From Microdon myrmicae (taxonomy: Eukaryota > Arthropoda > Insecta > Diptera > Syrphidae), in contig OZ007497.1 of NCBI GenBank assembly GCA_963931805.1, forward strand, positions 180,305,219-180,369,218: a stretch of DNA of 64,000 bases. Direction: 5' to 3'. The stretch's first letter is position 1. Each line of letters starts with the position of its first letter. Under the pieces are notes generated by a model. The model did not search any database and had not been told where the DNA came from. It saw nothing but the letters and a program-made list of their open reading frames with translations. Positions 24,700 through 36,750 of this stretch are shown here, piece by piece. The translations under genes were made by a program, and so were the position numbers.

Positions 24700-25520
24700 A
24701 CACTGACACTGAATAGAGGTTCACACTGTGACTGTGATGCACAGGCCCCAGTTGCTCGAAGCACATCGATTGATGCGTCGCTAGAAAGATGACGCTCCCG
24801 CACCGCATGGGCTGCGACCTGTAGATGTACCGGTACAAAGATAATTGAATCACTTTCCAGACAAACCATCTGCATCTAATTTCGTTTACTATGCCACGAG
24901 TTTTGTGGAATTCGAATCCAAAAACACTTGTTTGGATCACCCCGTTTGGTTTTTCACCCTGTCGTACTATTTGTTTCCAAACTCCGCTGTTAGCGTATAC
25001 GTCAAAATATCCAAGGGTGTATTACTAAGTAATGATTTTCACCGGGGCAGTGGATGGAGGATTTTTCGTGGATAAAACAGATGCTACAGTGGCCGTAACG
25101 TACACCAATTGAGTGCCACGCGGGGAAGCACACTATGGGAAGGAAGTAATACTAATTGGGCATATGATAGATTGGGGTATTCACATCTGTCACATTACTC
25201 GAAAGGAGGAGTTTATGAAAATCAAAGGGAAGTATGTGTGTGCGAAGTGTGTCCACAACACTTATTCATGTCAGTTGAAGATATCAAATCATCATCAATC
25301 ATTGGCATGTATGAACCCGAAAGTTCAGAACCCCACTAACTCGGCCTTCATTACCTGACCCGATTCTTCAAGGTCACCCTTCACATTGTCTTCCCAACTA
25401 CATTGCTCTCTTCCCATTGTTTTTTTTTTCTTTTCTTTTTTACAATTCGTCTTCTATCAAGAATTCTACAGACGGTTTTTGTCGCTGTTCGTTTTTGCTA
25501 CATGCCCGGGCTGACCTAAT
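24700..25520. other. No recognised feature
   Basis: A plus-strand frame near 25214-25358 contains a cysteine-rich stretch (YVCAKCVHNTYSC), but it does not fit a zinc-finger spacing well. I assign nothing. Confidence 0.35.
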
Positions 25521-25529
25521 CTTCAGGAT

Positions 25530-25735
25530 TAAATAATTCTCACTATTGTAACTTTAGGGTATAGAGCTTCCAATTCACGACTGTGGACCCTCCACCATTG
25601 TCCCATACCCTCATCATATTTAATACCACAGACATTCCTTTTAACTTTATTCTCGAATACCCGGATTCTATTCTCTTCTAGTTTTGTAAGCAGCTATGTC
25701 TCGCATCCGTATAAAAACTCTTGGTAATGGGATGG
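25530..25735 (-). pseudogene. RTE-like LINE C-terminal fragment (second family)
   Basis: Minus-strand translation gives FLYGCETxLLTKLEENRIRVFE, then NKVKRNVCGIKYDEGMGQWW and RVHSRELEALYPKVTIV. This matches in order the thumb and C-terminal region (YGSETW...RVFERK...) of RTE-like LINEs. One in-frame TAG replaces the Trp after CET. The sequence differs from the main RTE family here. Confidence 0.6.
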
Positions 25736-25988
25736 CTTAAGTTAGACCGATCGACGCTGGAGGGTCAGAAAGCCCTCTGGGCTAATTTAGATTTTTTTTT
25801 TTTTAGTTTTTAAGCCACATTTATTTTCCTAATTCTTTTTACATGTATAATATTAGGGGTAAATGTTAAACCCTTTTCAACAATCACAGTCCTTAAATTA
25901 ACTTACTGGCTGTATGCGAGTTCTCTAAATTACACATTACAACTTGATTTTTATATATGCCTTTCGGTGTACATCTTTTTTTTTGTTT

Positions 25989-25989
<1 letters not shown>

Positions 25990-26055
<66 letters not shown>
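25990..26055. repeat. (TA)n microsatellite
   Basis: An uninterrupted TA run of about 66 bp. Confidence 0.95.
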
Positions 26056-26057
<2 letters not shown>

Positions 26058-26129
26058 GAAATAGGTCATATATTAGAGGGACTCCTCGTTTACATCTATA
26101 TGTATACATTATATGCTTTTCCAATCCAC

Positions 26130-26500
26130 TCTCTTCGCCACCGTAGACCTCTCCGATCCACTTGTTTCCAGCAAGTCGGTGCGGGATGTCATTCGGCTAA
26201 CGATATATTGGAAATTCATCGTAAACCGATTGGTAACGGCATAATTTTGAAACGCGCTCGTTTGAAATGGACACCTCGCTCGCCTGATCCAACCGCGTGA
26301 CACTTTTATCTGTGGGGTTATTGCAAGCCATGGTGTAGGCCAATCGGCACGAAAGGCTTCGAAAATAAAATTAAGTAAAATTTCCAGAATCCCTTCAGCT
26401 GTTACGAAAGTTGCGTTAAACGCCTCGAGTCTCGTGTAGGCGCAAATGGTTGTCATTCGTCCGATGTCACATTTCGTAATTAAAATCGACTACATTTTGT
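26130..26500 (+). pseudogene. C-terminal fragment of a Tc1/mariner-superfamily transposase
   Basis: The plus strand encodes STCFQQVGAGCHSANDILEI, a decayed FQQDGAxxH motif. It is followed by RARLKWTPRSPDPTA and then, after a TGA, HFYLWGY. This is the conserved WPPRSPDLTPLDFFLWGY block. The distance from the motif-2 Asp position to PRSPD is about 37 residues, suggesting a DD37-type mariner relative. The motif-2 Asp is now Val, and a frame change precedes the C-terminus. Confidence 0.6.
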
Positions 26501-26935
26501 ATCGTGTGTAAAATCTTCACTTCATTGTAACCATTATTTACCAAGGTATTGCTTTTTAAGATCGTCAAACCCCGTAAAGCACCTTTTTTATGTTTTGAAA
26601 AATTGGTAAGAAATATCACCAAATCTTCTGAAGATCGATCGAGATGCCAAATAAATTTCCCTATTGATACAGCCTCCTTTCCTTACACTCACCTTTTGTT
26701 TCCATTCACATTTGGCTTTGACTTTTAACAGTAGCTTTATATATATAAAATGGTAATCATTCTTCAACCGACCTACATGGGCCTCACCACTCCTGATTAA
26801 GCTATAGGCGTCATGAAATGATTGAGATAAATCCTTGACTATCTTTCCGAGCTTGGCTGATGAGTAAACGACAAAAAAAAAATTGAAATAGATGGTTTGT
26901 CTGGCCAATGTGCGACACCATCACGTCACGCTCTA
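26501..26935. other. No recognised feature
   Basis: No coding or repeat signature identified. Confidence 0.35.
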
Positions 26936-26939
26936 CGTT

Positions 26940-27960
26940 CCGTGATATGGTTGAGCGAAAAGTTCGGCTCCGTCGTTTATCGGACAACCCGGACTGAAAT
27001 TGAGAGCATAACCTGAAGGCACCAATTTTTCAATTTTTCGACAGGAACTTGTTACCCAACAACCCGTCTTCCGAAAACCCCGACAAGGAGTCCATCGGAA
27101 GTTGCAGGGAATTTTGTGGTGCAACTTAAAATTCCGATGGCAGGATCTCCCCGACTTGCCCTTGCCAACTGTTTCTGCGGCCAGTGTCCAAAGGGAGTTG
27201 GACAATCGGGACTTTAGTTGGTGAAAGCTGAAAACAGCTTTGCACGGATCCCGTGGGTTGCTTCCGGTTCGTAGAGGCCGTGGGTGGCTTCCGGTTCGTG
27301 GAGTCCGTAGGTACGCCTTTGTTCTGCTTTCGAGCCTTAGTTGGCTCATAACTGGCAGAGCTAGAGCGGCTTTTGCCTGTCGTGGGCCGGCGGTGTTGCC
27401 GTGCCACCCATAATTGACCGTACAGGTCTGTGGGTTTTGGCGTTGATGGTCAGCCGTGGCCAGTGGGGTGTGTGTTGGGGTAGGTGTTGTCCGGCAATTT
27501 CTAATTTTATCCCACCTCGCCCTGTATCCACGCCCTTCTTATGTGTAGCCTTTACGCCCACAAAATTCGCAGCAACATTGGATACTATACACCCTTGGGT
27601 GTGGTGTACCTGGTGGGCACAGCAGTCCTTAATGTTGTGTCCATACTACCTGCAATCTTCGCGCAATACCATATTTCGACTTACCGCACCGGAAGGCCAT
27701 TGGACACCGCAATGGGATGTTGGTTTCGCCACCAAAATAGGCCAGCCCTAACCATACCAAACCCCTTTAATCTGGCCACGGATGCGAACCAAGAAGTACT
27801 CAGGGTCATGCTAACCCGAGGGAAAATAGCCAAAGAATCCCCTATTCCCCACGCCAGCCCCACCTGGAATATGGTAAAAGGATCGTGAGGGCCGTACACA
27901 CTTTCTGCCGTTATTCACAAGGTCGTAGATGCACAGTACACTCCGCCTTCAAAATAGAGA
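26940..27960 (-). pseudogene. Possible decayed LINE ORF1 (zinc-knuckle protein)
   Basis: Minus-strand translation around 27660-27490 yields, across frame changes, CRxYGHNIKDC followed by CxxHQVHHTQGC and CCEFCGRKGY. This spacing resembles the CCHC knuckles of Jockey-type ORF1 proteins. Basic, Pro/Thr-rich sequence follows (THRPVRSIMGG and KSRSSSASYEPTKARKQ). Stops interrupt each knuckle, and no full motif is intact. Alternative: a gag fragment of an LTR element. Confidence 0.35.
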
Positions 27961-28359
27961 AAAGAACGTCTAAAGCCATAGTGGAAATAATGTATTGGCC
28001 CCCAGGGAGTGGAAGGTGGTCAACCAACTGGTGGTGGTCGACCCCCTTTTTCTTCCCACTTTTTTTTTCTCTCGCTGGGATAAAGATGCCGGGGGAGTTA
28101 CTACGTAGCAAGTTTCACTATACTTGAATTAAACGATGATATCAGCGACATTTTTCGAACATCTTTCACATACAGTCGATTGAATGAGGCTGGGCGGCTA
28201 GTCGAAACTTTAACTACTACTACAACACTACTAAAAGAGTCCAACCTAGAACTATTTCTATCTACGTGCTAAACATTTATTCCGTACAAAAAACTGTGCC
28301 ATTGGGAAACTCAAACAACTAAGCAATCGAAACAATCTCGTCAAGTATGAAAATGCAAG

Positions 28360-28940
28360 GCTACCAACTGGGACGATTTACAAATTTTCTTTACATCTCC
28401 TCCGTAGTCAGAGGTTTGCTTTAAAAACTCTGGTGGTAAGGGTTCCGCAAAGTCATTGAGTGGAATTATTCTTCTCGGTGTGTAGGCTCGGATCCACATT
28501 TCGTCAAGCGAAATTCGTCTGAAAAACCTTGGCGGGTTAATACGCAATGACTTTTGTCAGAATCAGGAAAGATTCCATCCAGACGTGGGACCGCGAAGAA
28601 GGTTTTAAACGACAAAATTACCAACAAACAATGGCCACCAATTGGTTCACGGGTCCATCTGATCAGTGGCAAAATCCATTAGCAATAATTTCAGTTCCTC
28701 CAGTGTTCCTCCGGTAGGGCAGTGAAACACTGGTCACAAATTTAAAAGATAGCCCCATCGTTTTTTTGGAAATGCAGCCCGGGACTCCGGCTTTTCGAGC
28801 CACCTCTGATCGCACAGCTATAATCTTCAATTTAGACAATGAAATCTTCGTCGACTGGACTGCAAGAAAGCAACCGGATTCGACGGAATACCAGTAATAG
28901 TCTTTATAATTCCGCCGCAGAACCGTCACCGGTTTTTATT
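28360..28940 (+). pseudogene. CR1/Jockey-type LINE, copy 4 (highly decayed)
   Basis: The nucleotide order matches 5020-5680 of copy 1: CTAACTGGGACGATTT-like start (28357), ATTATTCTTCTCGG (28465), CAAGCGAAATTCGTC (28505), ACCGCGAAGAAGG (28589), TTTTGGAAATGCAGCC and GGACTGCAAGAAAGCAACCGG (28856). Indels have destroyed all frames. A short minus-orientation scrap of the same region (GCGTTGAGTTGG to GCAGCAAGC) follows near 28992-29025. Confidence 0.65.
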
Positions 28941-29029
28941 TCCGGAGTGCCTCAGAGTTATATATTATCACCCACCATATATCTGCGGAAGCGGCGTTGA
29001 GTTGGTTGTGAAATCTGCAGCAAGCATAT

Positions 29030-31409
29030 TCCGCTGTTTGTTCTTGTATATATATTTATTGCATGGTCGATTATTCTTCTTTTAGGGTATTTTGGATTCC
29101 GCTGCAGAACAACGAATGACCTTAGTTTTAAATCCATCAATTTTAAAAGATAATAGTGTTAGTCCGTAACAACAAATTCACTTTGTACAATTTCTGAGGA
29201 ACAGAGGCACATAGTTATGTCCACGTAGATTAAAATCCAAAATATCGGAATAGGTCATTGACGTTCTAGCTTCTGGTTGGAATGGCCGGTCTGGGATTAA
29301 TTATATGTTCACGCAACATTAAAACTAATTATTACGCCAAAATTGTTAATTGAACTTGTGCTGATATACCATTAAGGTTTCTGATTGCATTCCTGACTAT
29401 AGAGAGTCTTATCTAGGAAGGTTTTAGTGCCCATATTGTATTGTACTATCGTAGCGGTTGAGTAAAGTACCTATTATTCATACCCTTGAAATCGAAACAT
29501 GTAAAATCTGGAAATAATTTCAAGATACACGGTTTTCTTATGAGGCACGAGTCGTTGAATTGCAGTACCACTTTCTATGAGTATATTGAGAGAGGGGCCA
29601 CTACTAGATATATTGCGCTAGAGTTCTGCTTATGTCCAAAGAGGTTGTGGAAATTTCGCGCCTAGTGCTTGATTTTCTTGACGTATGAAGTTTATGAGCT
29701 CTAAAACTGTTCGTATTACCTACTCCCATTTGACTGTGTAGAAATAATAAAGCAATTTATCTGATTACAAATGCTAACAAAGTGGTCTGATTCATGACGA
29801 ACTTGTATCACATCTTCGGACACCACGGGCCACGAATTACCTTGGGTAAAAGCCAAACCCAGACAAACGCATGCATGAGTTTTTGCCTTTGATGAACGCT
29901 ACGCCGGCATATTTGATTTCCCCTGGCACAAAAAATCGACAGGGCTCAGAGAAGCACGTACATTGAACTGTGGGTAGATATGTGACTGACACTCAAATTT
30001 GTTTTTAATTTGATTTAATTCGCATCTCTGGCTGATGCACCTTCTGCATGAGCAATTCGATGCCAGAACTGGGTGTACAGGTGTTTCACCTCACGATTCC
30101 GAGGCTCATCTTTATACTTCACCTCCGGCTACTTGATATCACTTCGTGGTGGTGTGATATGTACGTATTCACGTCTGCGAATCAGTAGAAACGCAATCAG
30201 AAGCTTCTCCATTTCATTTTACCAGTTTCGCGAACAACTACAAGAATCCGTTGCACTTATTTTATTTGGTTTTGCTCTATGCGATGGATGACTGTTTTCT
30301 CTGCGACCGGATGAGTAGAACGAGATATATCGGGGACATTGAAATAAAGAAGCGATCCATCATTGGAAAGCACGATATCACCTGCGGTACGTCCACTGAA
30401 ATTGTTGAAGCCGCGTCTTATAAAATTCACAACTAGTACGAGTCTAGGTCAAGAGACAGCGAAAAAGTGCCGAGAATAAATAAATGCATAAATAAATAGA
30501 AGAGAGAAGTCGATACGGTTCCCGATGCGACCTGTGGATAAGTAGGTTGCAAAAGACGCTAAACCTCGTCAGTCTCAATGGGCATAGCAGAGATGTTTGC
30601 CTCTGCTCCTAGCCTGTAAGGGAATGTTGTTAATTCGCAAGTTGTTGCAAGATTGGATGTAAAACTTGTGCCAAAACTTCGCATATATTTTCTCTTTTTA
30701 CTTTTCCTAGTGAGGATGGAATGTACTTCATAGTTACACAAGTTTTGTGCAATTCTAGGAGGAAACGAAATTAATGAATCCGAAGTGTTGTAGGGCGGAA
30801 TGAGTGCGACTGGATGTGGAACTTGTAAATGAATATAATTTGTATTTCACCTGGGGCGTAATAACAATCGTGGCGTTTGCCAATTTGCCAGGAAGTTGCG
30901 GAGAAAGTTATGATCAATAGTACTTTTAGTCGAAGAGTTCCATTCTTATGGTCACTCTTCGAACTTCAAATGATATTATTCGAATCTATTAAAATGAAGA
31001 ATGTTAAAAACAAACTATGCCTTAATCTAGCAACGATTGGCAAAAATCAAACAGATTGGGGTACAATGTTGCCTTGTATTATCAACTTCATTTTTTCTTC
31101 CTTCTGCACTTTGTTTTAGGACTCAATCAGGAGTAAACAATGGAAAGGAAGTATTCTACTATTTTTAATAATCTGTCCCATGCCACTTACAGATCACTGT
31201 AATACAATAACGAAAAAGGAATAATACCGAAAGAGCCAATAATAATTTATTGACCGTGATCACATTATGTTTGGCCTAGAGCGTCCAATGAGTACCAGTA
31301 AGTTAACATTTAATATAGATAAGTTCGATTTTATGCACTTTTGGTCTAGCAAGTAAGTTAAAAAACTAAGCGAAATAATACAATAAAAATGTACATACAT
31401 TATAAAAAC
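29030..31409. other. No recognised feature
   Basis: Minus-strand 30436-30290 encodes an open stretch with no family I can name (contains RTAGDIVLSNDGS). I assign no function. Confidence 0.4.
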
Positions 31410-31413
31410 CCAT

Positions 31414-32044
31414 TGTTGACGTCCGGCGCCGTGCTTCCTCGGTTGAGGGAAGAGCAGGGACCTTTTGTTTTTCTTTTAGTTATTATTCCTTTTATTTATT
31501 ATTCCGCTCCGATAGAAAGTACGTTTGACCGGAAATTTGTTGCAATTGATAATTAATTAATTAAGAAAAAAACTAATTCCGTCTCCTTAATATTGTTTAT
31601 TTTGTGTATCATCTTCTTCACTCAAGGAAAACTTATTCTCAACTCAAAACATAAATTTACTTGAGATTGTAAGCAATTCAACTAACTCTGTTCTCTAACA
31701 CAACTCCAAACTCAAACTGATTTTACTATTGAATTTTTTCTCTACTTATAGAACATTGTGTTCTAATTTACTGTAAATTATAATATGAACAAAACAAATT
31801 TTCTCAAAGTATTCCTTTAGTTTCTGTGACTTTTAAATTGAATAAAATTTGAACGAAAATCAAAGTGCTCTGTTTTGAAATAAAAAGGGGCAAGTTATTA
31901 AATGTGCTGTAACTGGCAATATTGTGAATGTTTATGAATGGTATGTATTAAGTGAGAATGTAATATATGTTAAAGGAAGTTTTTAAGGATGTGTAAGGAT
32001 ATTCAGTGTTAAATTTAATAAGGGTAGTATTCTGGAATACAACA
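31414..32044 (+). mobile_element. Solo LTR 1
   Basis: It begins TGTTGACGTCC and ends GGAATACAACA, so the termini form the inverted repeat TGTTG/CAACA. It is flanked by the 4-bp direct repeat CCAT (31410-31413 and 32045-32048). GCCGTGCTTCCTCGGTTGAG near the left and the right half (AAGTTATTAAATGTGCTGTA onward) are shared with solo LTR 2. No internal region is attached. A 4-bp TSD fits Gypsy or BEL/Pao. Confidence 0.85.
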
Positions 32045-32526
32045 CCATTTATCTTACTCTATTTTGTTATCTCTTCTATTATATAATAAAAAAATATTTT
32101 TTCCCGCGCGGCAAAGTATTCTTTGTTTTGCCCGCAAATTAAAAGCTTTAATCGGGGGCATGAAATACTTTTTGCAATCCGCCCGGAGATCATTTTGACA
32201 TTATAGATCCTTGATAGGACCTAACAAATGTGGAGCTCCTAAAAAATATCCCCATCATTATATAACACTATAAGTGAACAAATAGTGAAGTATAAAGGAA
32301 AAAAAAAATTCGAGCATATGAATAGTATTTTCGCGCAGCCTCTGTCTTGGATAGTATCCCATATTCAAGACGAGAATCCTTATAGTAATCATGGGCCATA
32401 TTTAAATGTAGCTGTAATAGACGTACAAAGTTGCTTGTGGCTGACAAATTTCGGAGGAGACTGGAACAACTAAATATATGGGGGACGTAATTAGGACTTA
32501 TAATTATTGAATTTTTTCCAAGTTTC

Positions 32527-32639
32527 TGCAGTTGGTGCGGAGGATAGAATTTATAAGCTAATACTCGAATAAAGCGGGAAAAATTGCGAAGATACGAAAG
32601 CAATTGAAACCGGTGCAGTATGTAGGAACGATATAGAGG
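32527..32639 (+). repeat. Unclassified dispersed repeat, copy 1
   Basis: GCAGTTGGTGCGGAGGATAG through CGGTGCAGTATGTAGGAACG and GATATAGAGG parallels 34429-34543 in order and spacing, with perhaps 70-75 percent identity by eye. Confidence 0.5.
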
Positions 32640-34428
32640 GTAAATCATAAACGACGGCTAAAATCATGCATTTCTGGCATATTACTGGATAAAATACGAA
32701 CTTACTTGATAAAATGCGACCTAACAGCTTTCTACAGAATGATATTTTCGTGCAGTGAGGTTCGTACTAGATAGTGCGGCAGTTCCGCCAAACCCCACTG
32801 TTACTGACCTGAAGAACCCCCATAACTTCGACCCAACCTTATGAGTTTCCCTAATGCAATCGCATTAGCACCTTAAATGCTTTACGCATCTAGGTTATCT
32901 AAGGTATAACCCAAAAGTCCCTGTAAAAGAATTCTTACCTTTCATGCATCGCTTCACATATAAATTCTCTACAAGAATCCTTTCCGTTATACAGGAGCAT
33001 AAAACCAAAACCTATTCGGTACCTTCGGTTGCCAGGCAAATTCCAACCTTCCCACATCTGCACCGCAATCTCCCCCAGCAAAAACATTTCCTTCCCAAGG
33101 ATAATTAATGCTTTCAATGCATTACCTGGAAATGCCTGTAAATAATTTTTCCTACAAGGGCATTCATACATGTATCAATGCATCTCTGCATTAGCGACCA
33201 AAAACCGAATTCCAAATTAGTGTAGATATTCACACTAGAGTTCGACCCTGGCGTCGCCTTGGATGCCATTCACAATTGACACAGATGGTATACACAACCG
33301 TCATTATGTAAGCATCTAAATTACTTTCCAAAGACTTGCAACTATTGATTCAGCTGCAAGCACTTCTCTCGGAAATACTTCTTTGTTTGAATCTTCAAAC
33401 AATCACCAACGTCGTGCTTAGCCGCCGGATTGGGTTCAATAGCATAAACATATGCAAACAAAAGAATCCGGTTCTTCCAGTCGGCAGAGATAGGATATAC
33501 GATCTCCATTGTATAAAGTATCGCAATTCCTTTTAGCATCTAATGAGTGGCTGCTATTTACTCAAATGACCCTCATTACCGAACGATGGCCTAGGTCGCT
33601 TCTTCCTTTGTTCTGCATCTCTTGTCTAGGCTTCGTTTCTCTTTGACCTGCGAGCGTTAGTAAACAATCTGATCTCAACGATCGAATTCACGCACACCAC
33701 TACAGGGCCTCACCAGGGAGATCCTCTGTCCTCGTTTTCACCACGAGAGGAACACTTTCTGTCTCGGAGAAACTCACCCTATTAGCGAGTCGGCTCTGCA
33801 CAAGCACCGAATATCGGTGATTCCTTTCCCATCACCCGCCCGAGCAGGTCGGCCTGCCTCCCGCTCTCCGTCGCGCGGCGGAGAAGCGTATATATCCTGA
33901 AGTCGAGTTTTGCATAAAGTTTTAGAAGTGTGGAAGTTGATCGTATACAGTGGAGTGTTGCAACCACTATTGTAAGTCTGTCGATATTTGTAGTTCGGGA
34001 CAATCATTTTCAAGTACTTCAAGTACTAATATATTCTAAAATAAACTTCAAGTTTAAAACTCAAGTGTTTTTCGCTATGGTGATTCAAAATTCGAAATCC
34101 CGTCATTGTTTTTTTTTTTTGGTGAAGTTAATCTTTCGGTGTGGCAGTGCATCCTTCTGATGACGAATCGCATACACAATGTGATATGTCAAGTACATAT
34201 AAATAACAGTTTAAATAAAGAGCTCTTTTTGAACAACATACACTGGTGTTTTCTTTCCCGGCTGCAGTTTTCTGAGTGTTTGTGTGTACTTCCTTTTTCT
34301 CGACGAACAGTTTATTTTACGGCGGACCTTTGAGAACTTGTGGGGACGAGGTTGAACTCGTGGTAGAACCATACAAGAACTCGTGCGACAATGGATAGTA
34401 GTGTTTGTTTTGACAATTTTACATATTT

Positions 34429-34543
34429 GTGTAGTTGGTACAGAGGTTAGAATTTAGAAAAGGAACTGTCAAATTAAACAGAACAAATTATAAAATTATG
34501 AAAGGAATTACCACTGCTCCAGTATAGAGGAATGATATAGCGG
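34429..34543 (+). repeat. Unclassified dispersed repeat, copy 2
   Basis: Partner of 32527-32639. It begins TGTAGTTGGTACAGAGGTTAG and ends CAGTATAGAGGAATGATATAGC-like. No known family is recognised. Confidence 0.5.
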
Positions 34544-34702
34544 AGTGAGCAAAGCTCCGTTGCTACCTATATTAATTAACTGGAATCAAGGGTTTGGTTT
34601 AGAAATTTTAATGTTCGAATCCATATTATTAGAAATTGAAATAGATGTGTGATTTTCGGAAAAAGATCTAACCAACCATTACCAAGGGGCTGCGGAGCGA
34701 AA

Positions 34703-35027
34703 AGGGGGTTGGGAGGGAACCTACAGGGCAAAGTATGTGTCTTGAATCCGGCGAAGGCCAGGACGATTCTTGTCCCTGTTCAATCCAAATTAACATGCAG
34801 TCTCCACTTCACACCCCTGGATAGCTACTTTGGCACCCGGCAAGTACTGAACCAATGCATGCAGCGCCATCCTTAGAGAGGTTGGCTCAAGGCTAATAAC
34901 CTTACCCGGAAAAACAAATTATTGTGGACCATTTAACAAGTCTCGGATAAGGACCGGAAACCAATGTAGAGACTACTAAATAAGGCCAAGACCGGATCCC
35001 GGTTGTAGTGCTGATGATGATGATGCC
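34703..35027 (+). mobile_element. Internally deleted RTE derivative (325 bp)
   Basis: The 5' end AGGGGGTTGGGAGGGAACC and the next ~245 bp match the 5' leader of the full-length RTE at 46209-49439 (AACCCGGCGAAGGCC, CAATCCAAGTTGACATGCAG and GATAGCTACTTTG versions). It runs through the RTE start-codon region (AACAAGTCTCGGATAAGGACCGG). It then jumps, via ~15 unmatched bases, to the last RTE codons (CTAAATAAGGCCAAGACCGG) and the GAT tail. An 8-bp TSD, GAGCGAAA, flanks it (34695-34702 and 35028-35035). It encodes nothing and must use another element's proteins. Confidence 0.85.
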
Positions 35028-35062
35028 GAGCGAAAGTTCGCAGCAATTTAATTCGCCTAACA

Positions 35063-36750
35063 TAGAGATTTTTTTTTTACACTAACGCGCGCACAAAAGG
35101 GGATTTTGAAGTACCCTTTAAGTCAGAGCACAGTGCGAGCGGATGGAGAGGAAGTGGATAAGGAAAGGAGGTATCGATGTAAATTGGTCTTGAATGTCTG
35201 GACACCACAAGGGCCAGGAAACACACGATCAGGCAGAACAATCCACATTCGTGTGGTTCGGCTAAGGAATGACTCTCTATGTTTATTTCTGCGTCTAAAG
35301 TCCACTTTAAACGTGAACTGATATGCATTCACAGATTGACGGGTATCGCAGGAAAATGTCTGAAAGGACGGAACGCATTCAGCAAGTTCAGTTGAACAAA
35401 GACCGTGGTAATACCTATAGAAAAGAGATAGGCATGATACATTGCGCCTGTGTTCCAACGACGGAATTGATCGACTTACGGCTGGGTCCCCAATAAGTTT
35501 CACTGCTCGTTTTTGCATCCTGTAGAGCACGTGTAGTGCAGTTTTGGATGCGCCTGACCAAATATGGGAGTTGAACTCCATTTTTGGACGAATATACGCC
35601 TTGTAAATAGTGGCCAGGTTGGATGGAGTGACGTATCTTTTGCATCTCTTAAGGAACCTCATACATTTGGCTGCACTTTTCGCAGCTTCAAATATGTGGT
35701 CATTCCAGTTAAGAGTCGAATTAATTCGAGTGCCTAGGATTGATAATTCCTTGGCTTTGTCGATGCAAGTCCCGTTGATAGACAGTATATACTTTGGGGC
35801 TCACCTTTCACGACAAGAGGCACCACTGGGTTTTTAGGGCATTGAATTCTACTCGGCTAGATAACCTCCATTGATATGTTGAGGCCTGAATTCAGTGTAT
35901 TAAGCATAAGTTGCTGGTGGTAGTGACGTTCGAAGAGTTTGGACGGGAGTGTTCGTATGAGTATGAGAAACTCAACGTGCTATCATCAGCAAACGAGTGA
36001 ATTGGGTTGTGAGTTATTGACAAGAGATCATGTATAAAGAGGAGGAAGAGAGTGGGTAAGAGTACCGCCTGGGGAACACCAGATTAATTTGATGGGAGAC
36101 AGATTTGACACCATCACGAACCACTTGGATTGAACGGCCAGAAAGATAGTCTGTTATCCAATGGATCAGGGAATTGTCCACTCCATATGAATGCAATTTT
36201 GACAAAAGGGCTGGATGCCAAACTCTGTCGAAGGCTTTTGAAATATCCAAAGCGACTACCTTGATTTTACCGAGGTAGTGGATGGAATGACTCCACTTTT
36301 CGGTAAGGTACGCCGTCAGATCACCTGTGGAGCTGTTGCTACGAAAGCCATATTGGCGGCCATTGAGGAGGTCATTTGATTCCAGATATTTCGAAAGTTT
36401 ACGGTTGATAAGAGATTCCATTACCTAGAAGTTAGTGCTATGGGTCGATAAGAAGAAAAAGATGATTTGTCACCCTTTTTGGGAATTGGCTGAATGTTCA
36501 CTGACTAGAATAAGATAAATGGAAGATTTTCCGGAGTGGTTTAGCGAGTGAAGAAGAACATCTCTTCAAGAGAATTGGGCGAATGCCGTCCGGACCAAGC
36601 GGATTTGTGTGCGTTTAGCTGTTTGAGTGCGCGGGCAACAGTACGCATTCGGAATTGAATCTGGCTCATGGTGTGCTGCTTATGCTCAAGTTGAGATGGA
36701 ACTGTAGCGTTCTACGAACGCACAATTTCACCCAGGTAAGGTTCCTACCC
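35063..36750 (-). pseudogene. CR1-type LINE, copy 5, 3' part (reverse transcriptase)
   Basis: The minus strand reads FRMRTVARALKQLNAHKSAW (~36650-36590), IPKKGDKSSFSSYRPIALTS (~36490-36430), and LLNGRQYGFRSNSSTGDL (~36370-36315). Next come VVALDISKAFDRVWH (motif A, ~36260-36215), FADDSTLSFSYSYE (~35995-35955), then a YVTPSNLATIYKAYIRPKME thumb segment. The C-terminus, LSRTTRMWNxLPxxVFP-like, ends near 35125. A short A-run follows at ~35072. Frameshifts lie near 36420, 36080 and 35660. The 5' half of this copy is at 39376-40620, separated by an inserted block. Its sequence is distinct from copies 1-4 but of the same general lineage. Confidence 0.85.

Larger units (their letters stand above)
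32049..34640. other. Mostly unassigned; possible LTR or promoter-like block
   Basis: Apart from the dispersed repeat pair listed separately, nothing is identified. A GC-rich patch (33820-33885) with CCGTCGCGCGGCGG precedes a TATATAT at 33888-33894. An AATAAA lies at 34215-34220. This layout resembles an LTR (promoter then poly(A) signal), but I find no terminal repeats. Confidence 0.25.

Noticed and set aside
25214..25358. A small zinc-finger protein
   Set aside because: Cysteines and histidines are present but do not fit C2H2 or CCHC spacing.
30290..30436. A conserved gene on the minus strand (RTAGDIVLSNDGS segment)
   Set aside because: It is short, not bounded by a credible start or splice signals, and I recognise no family.
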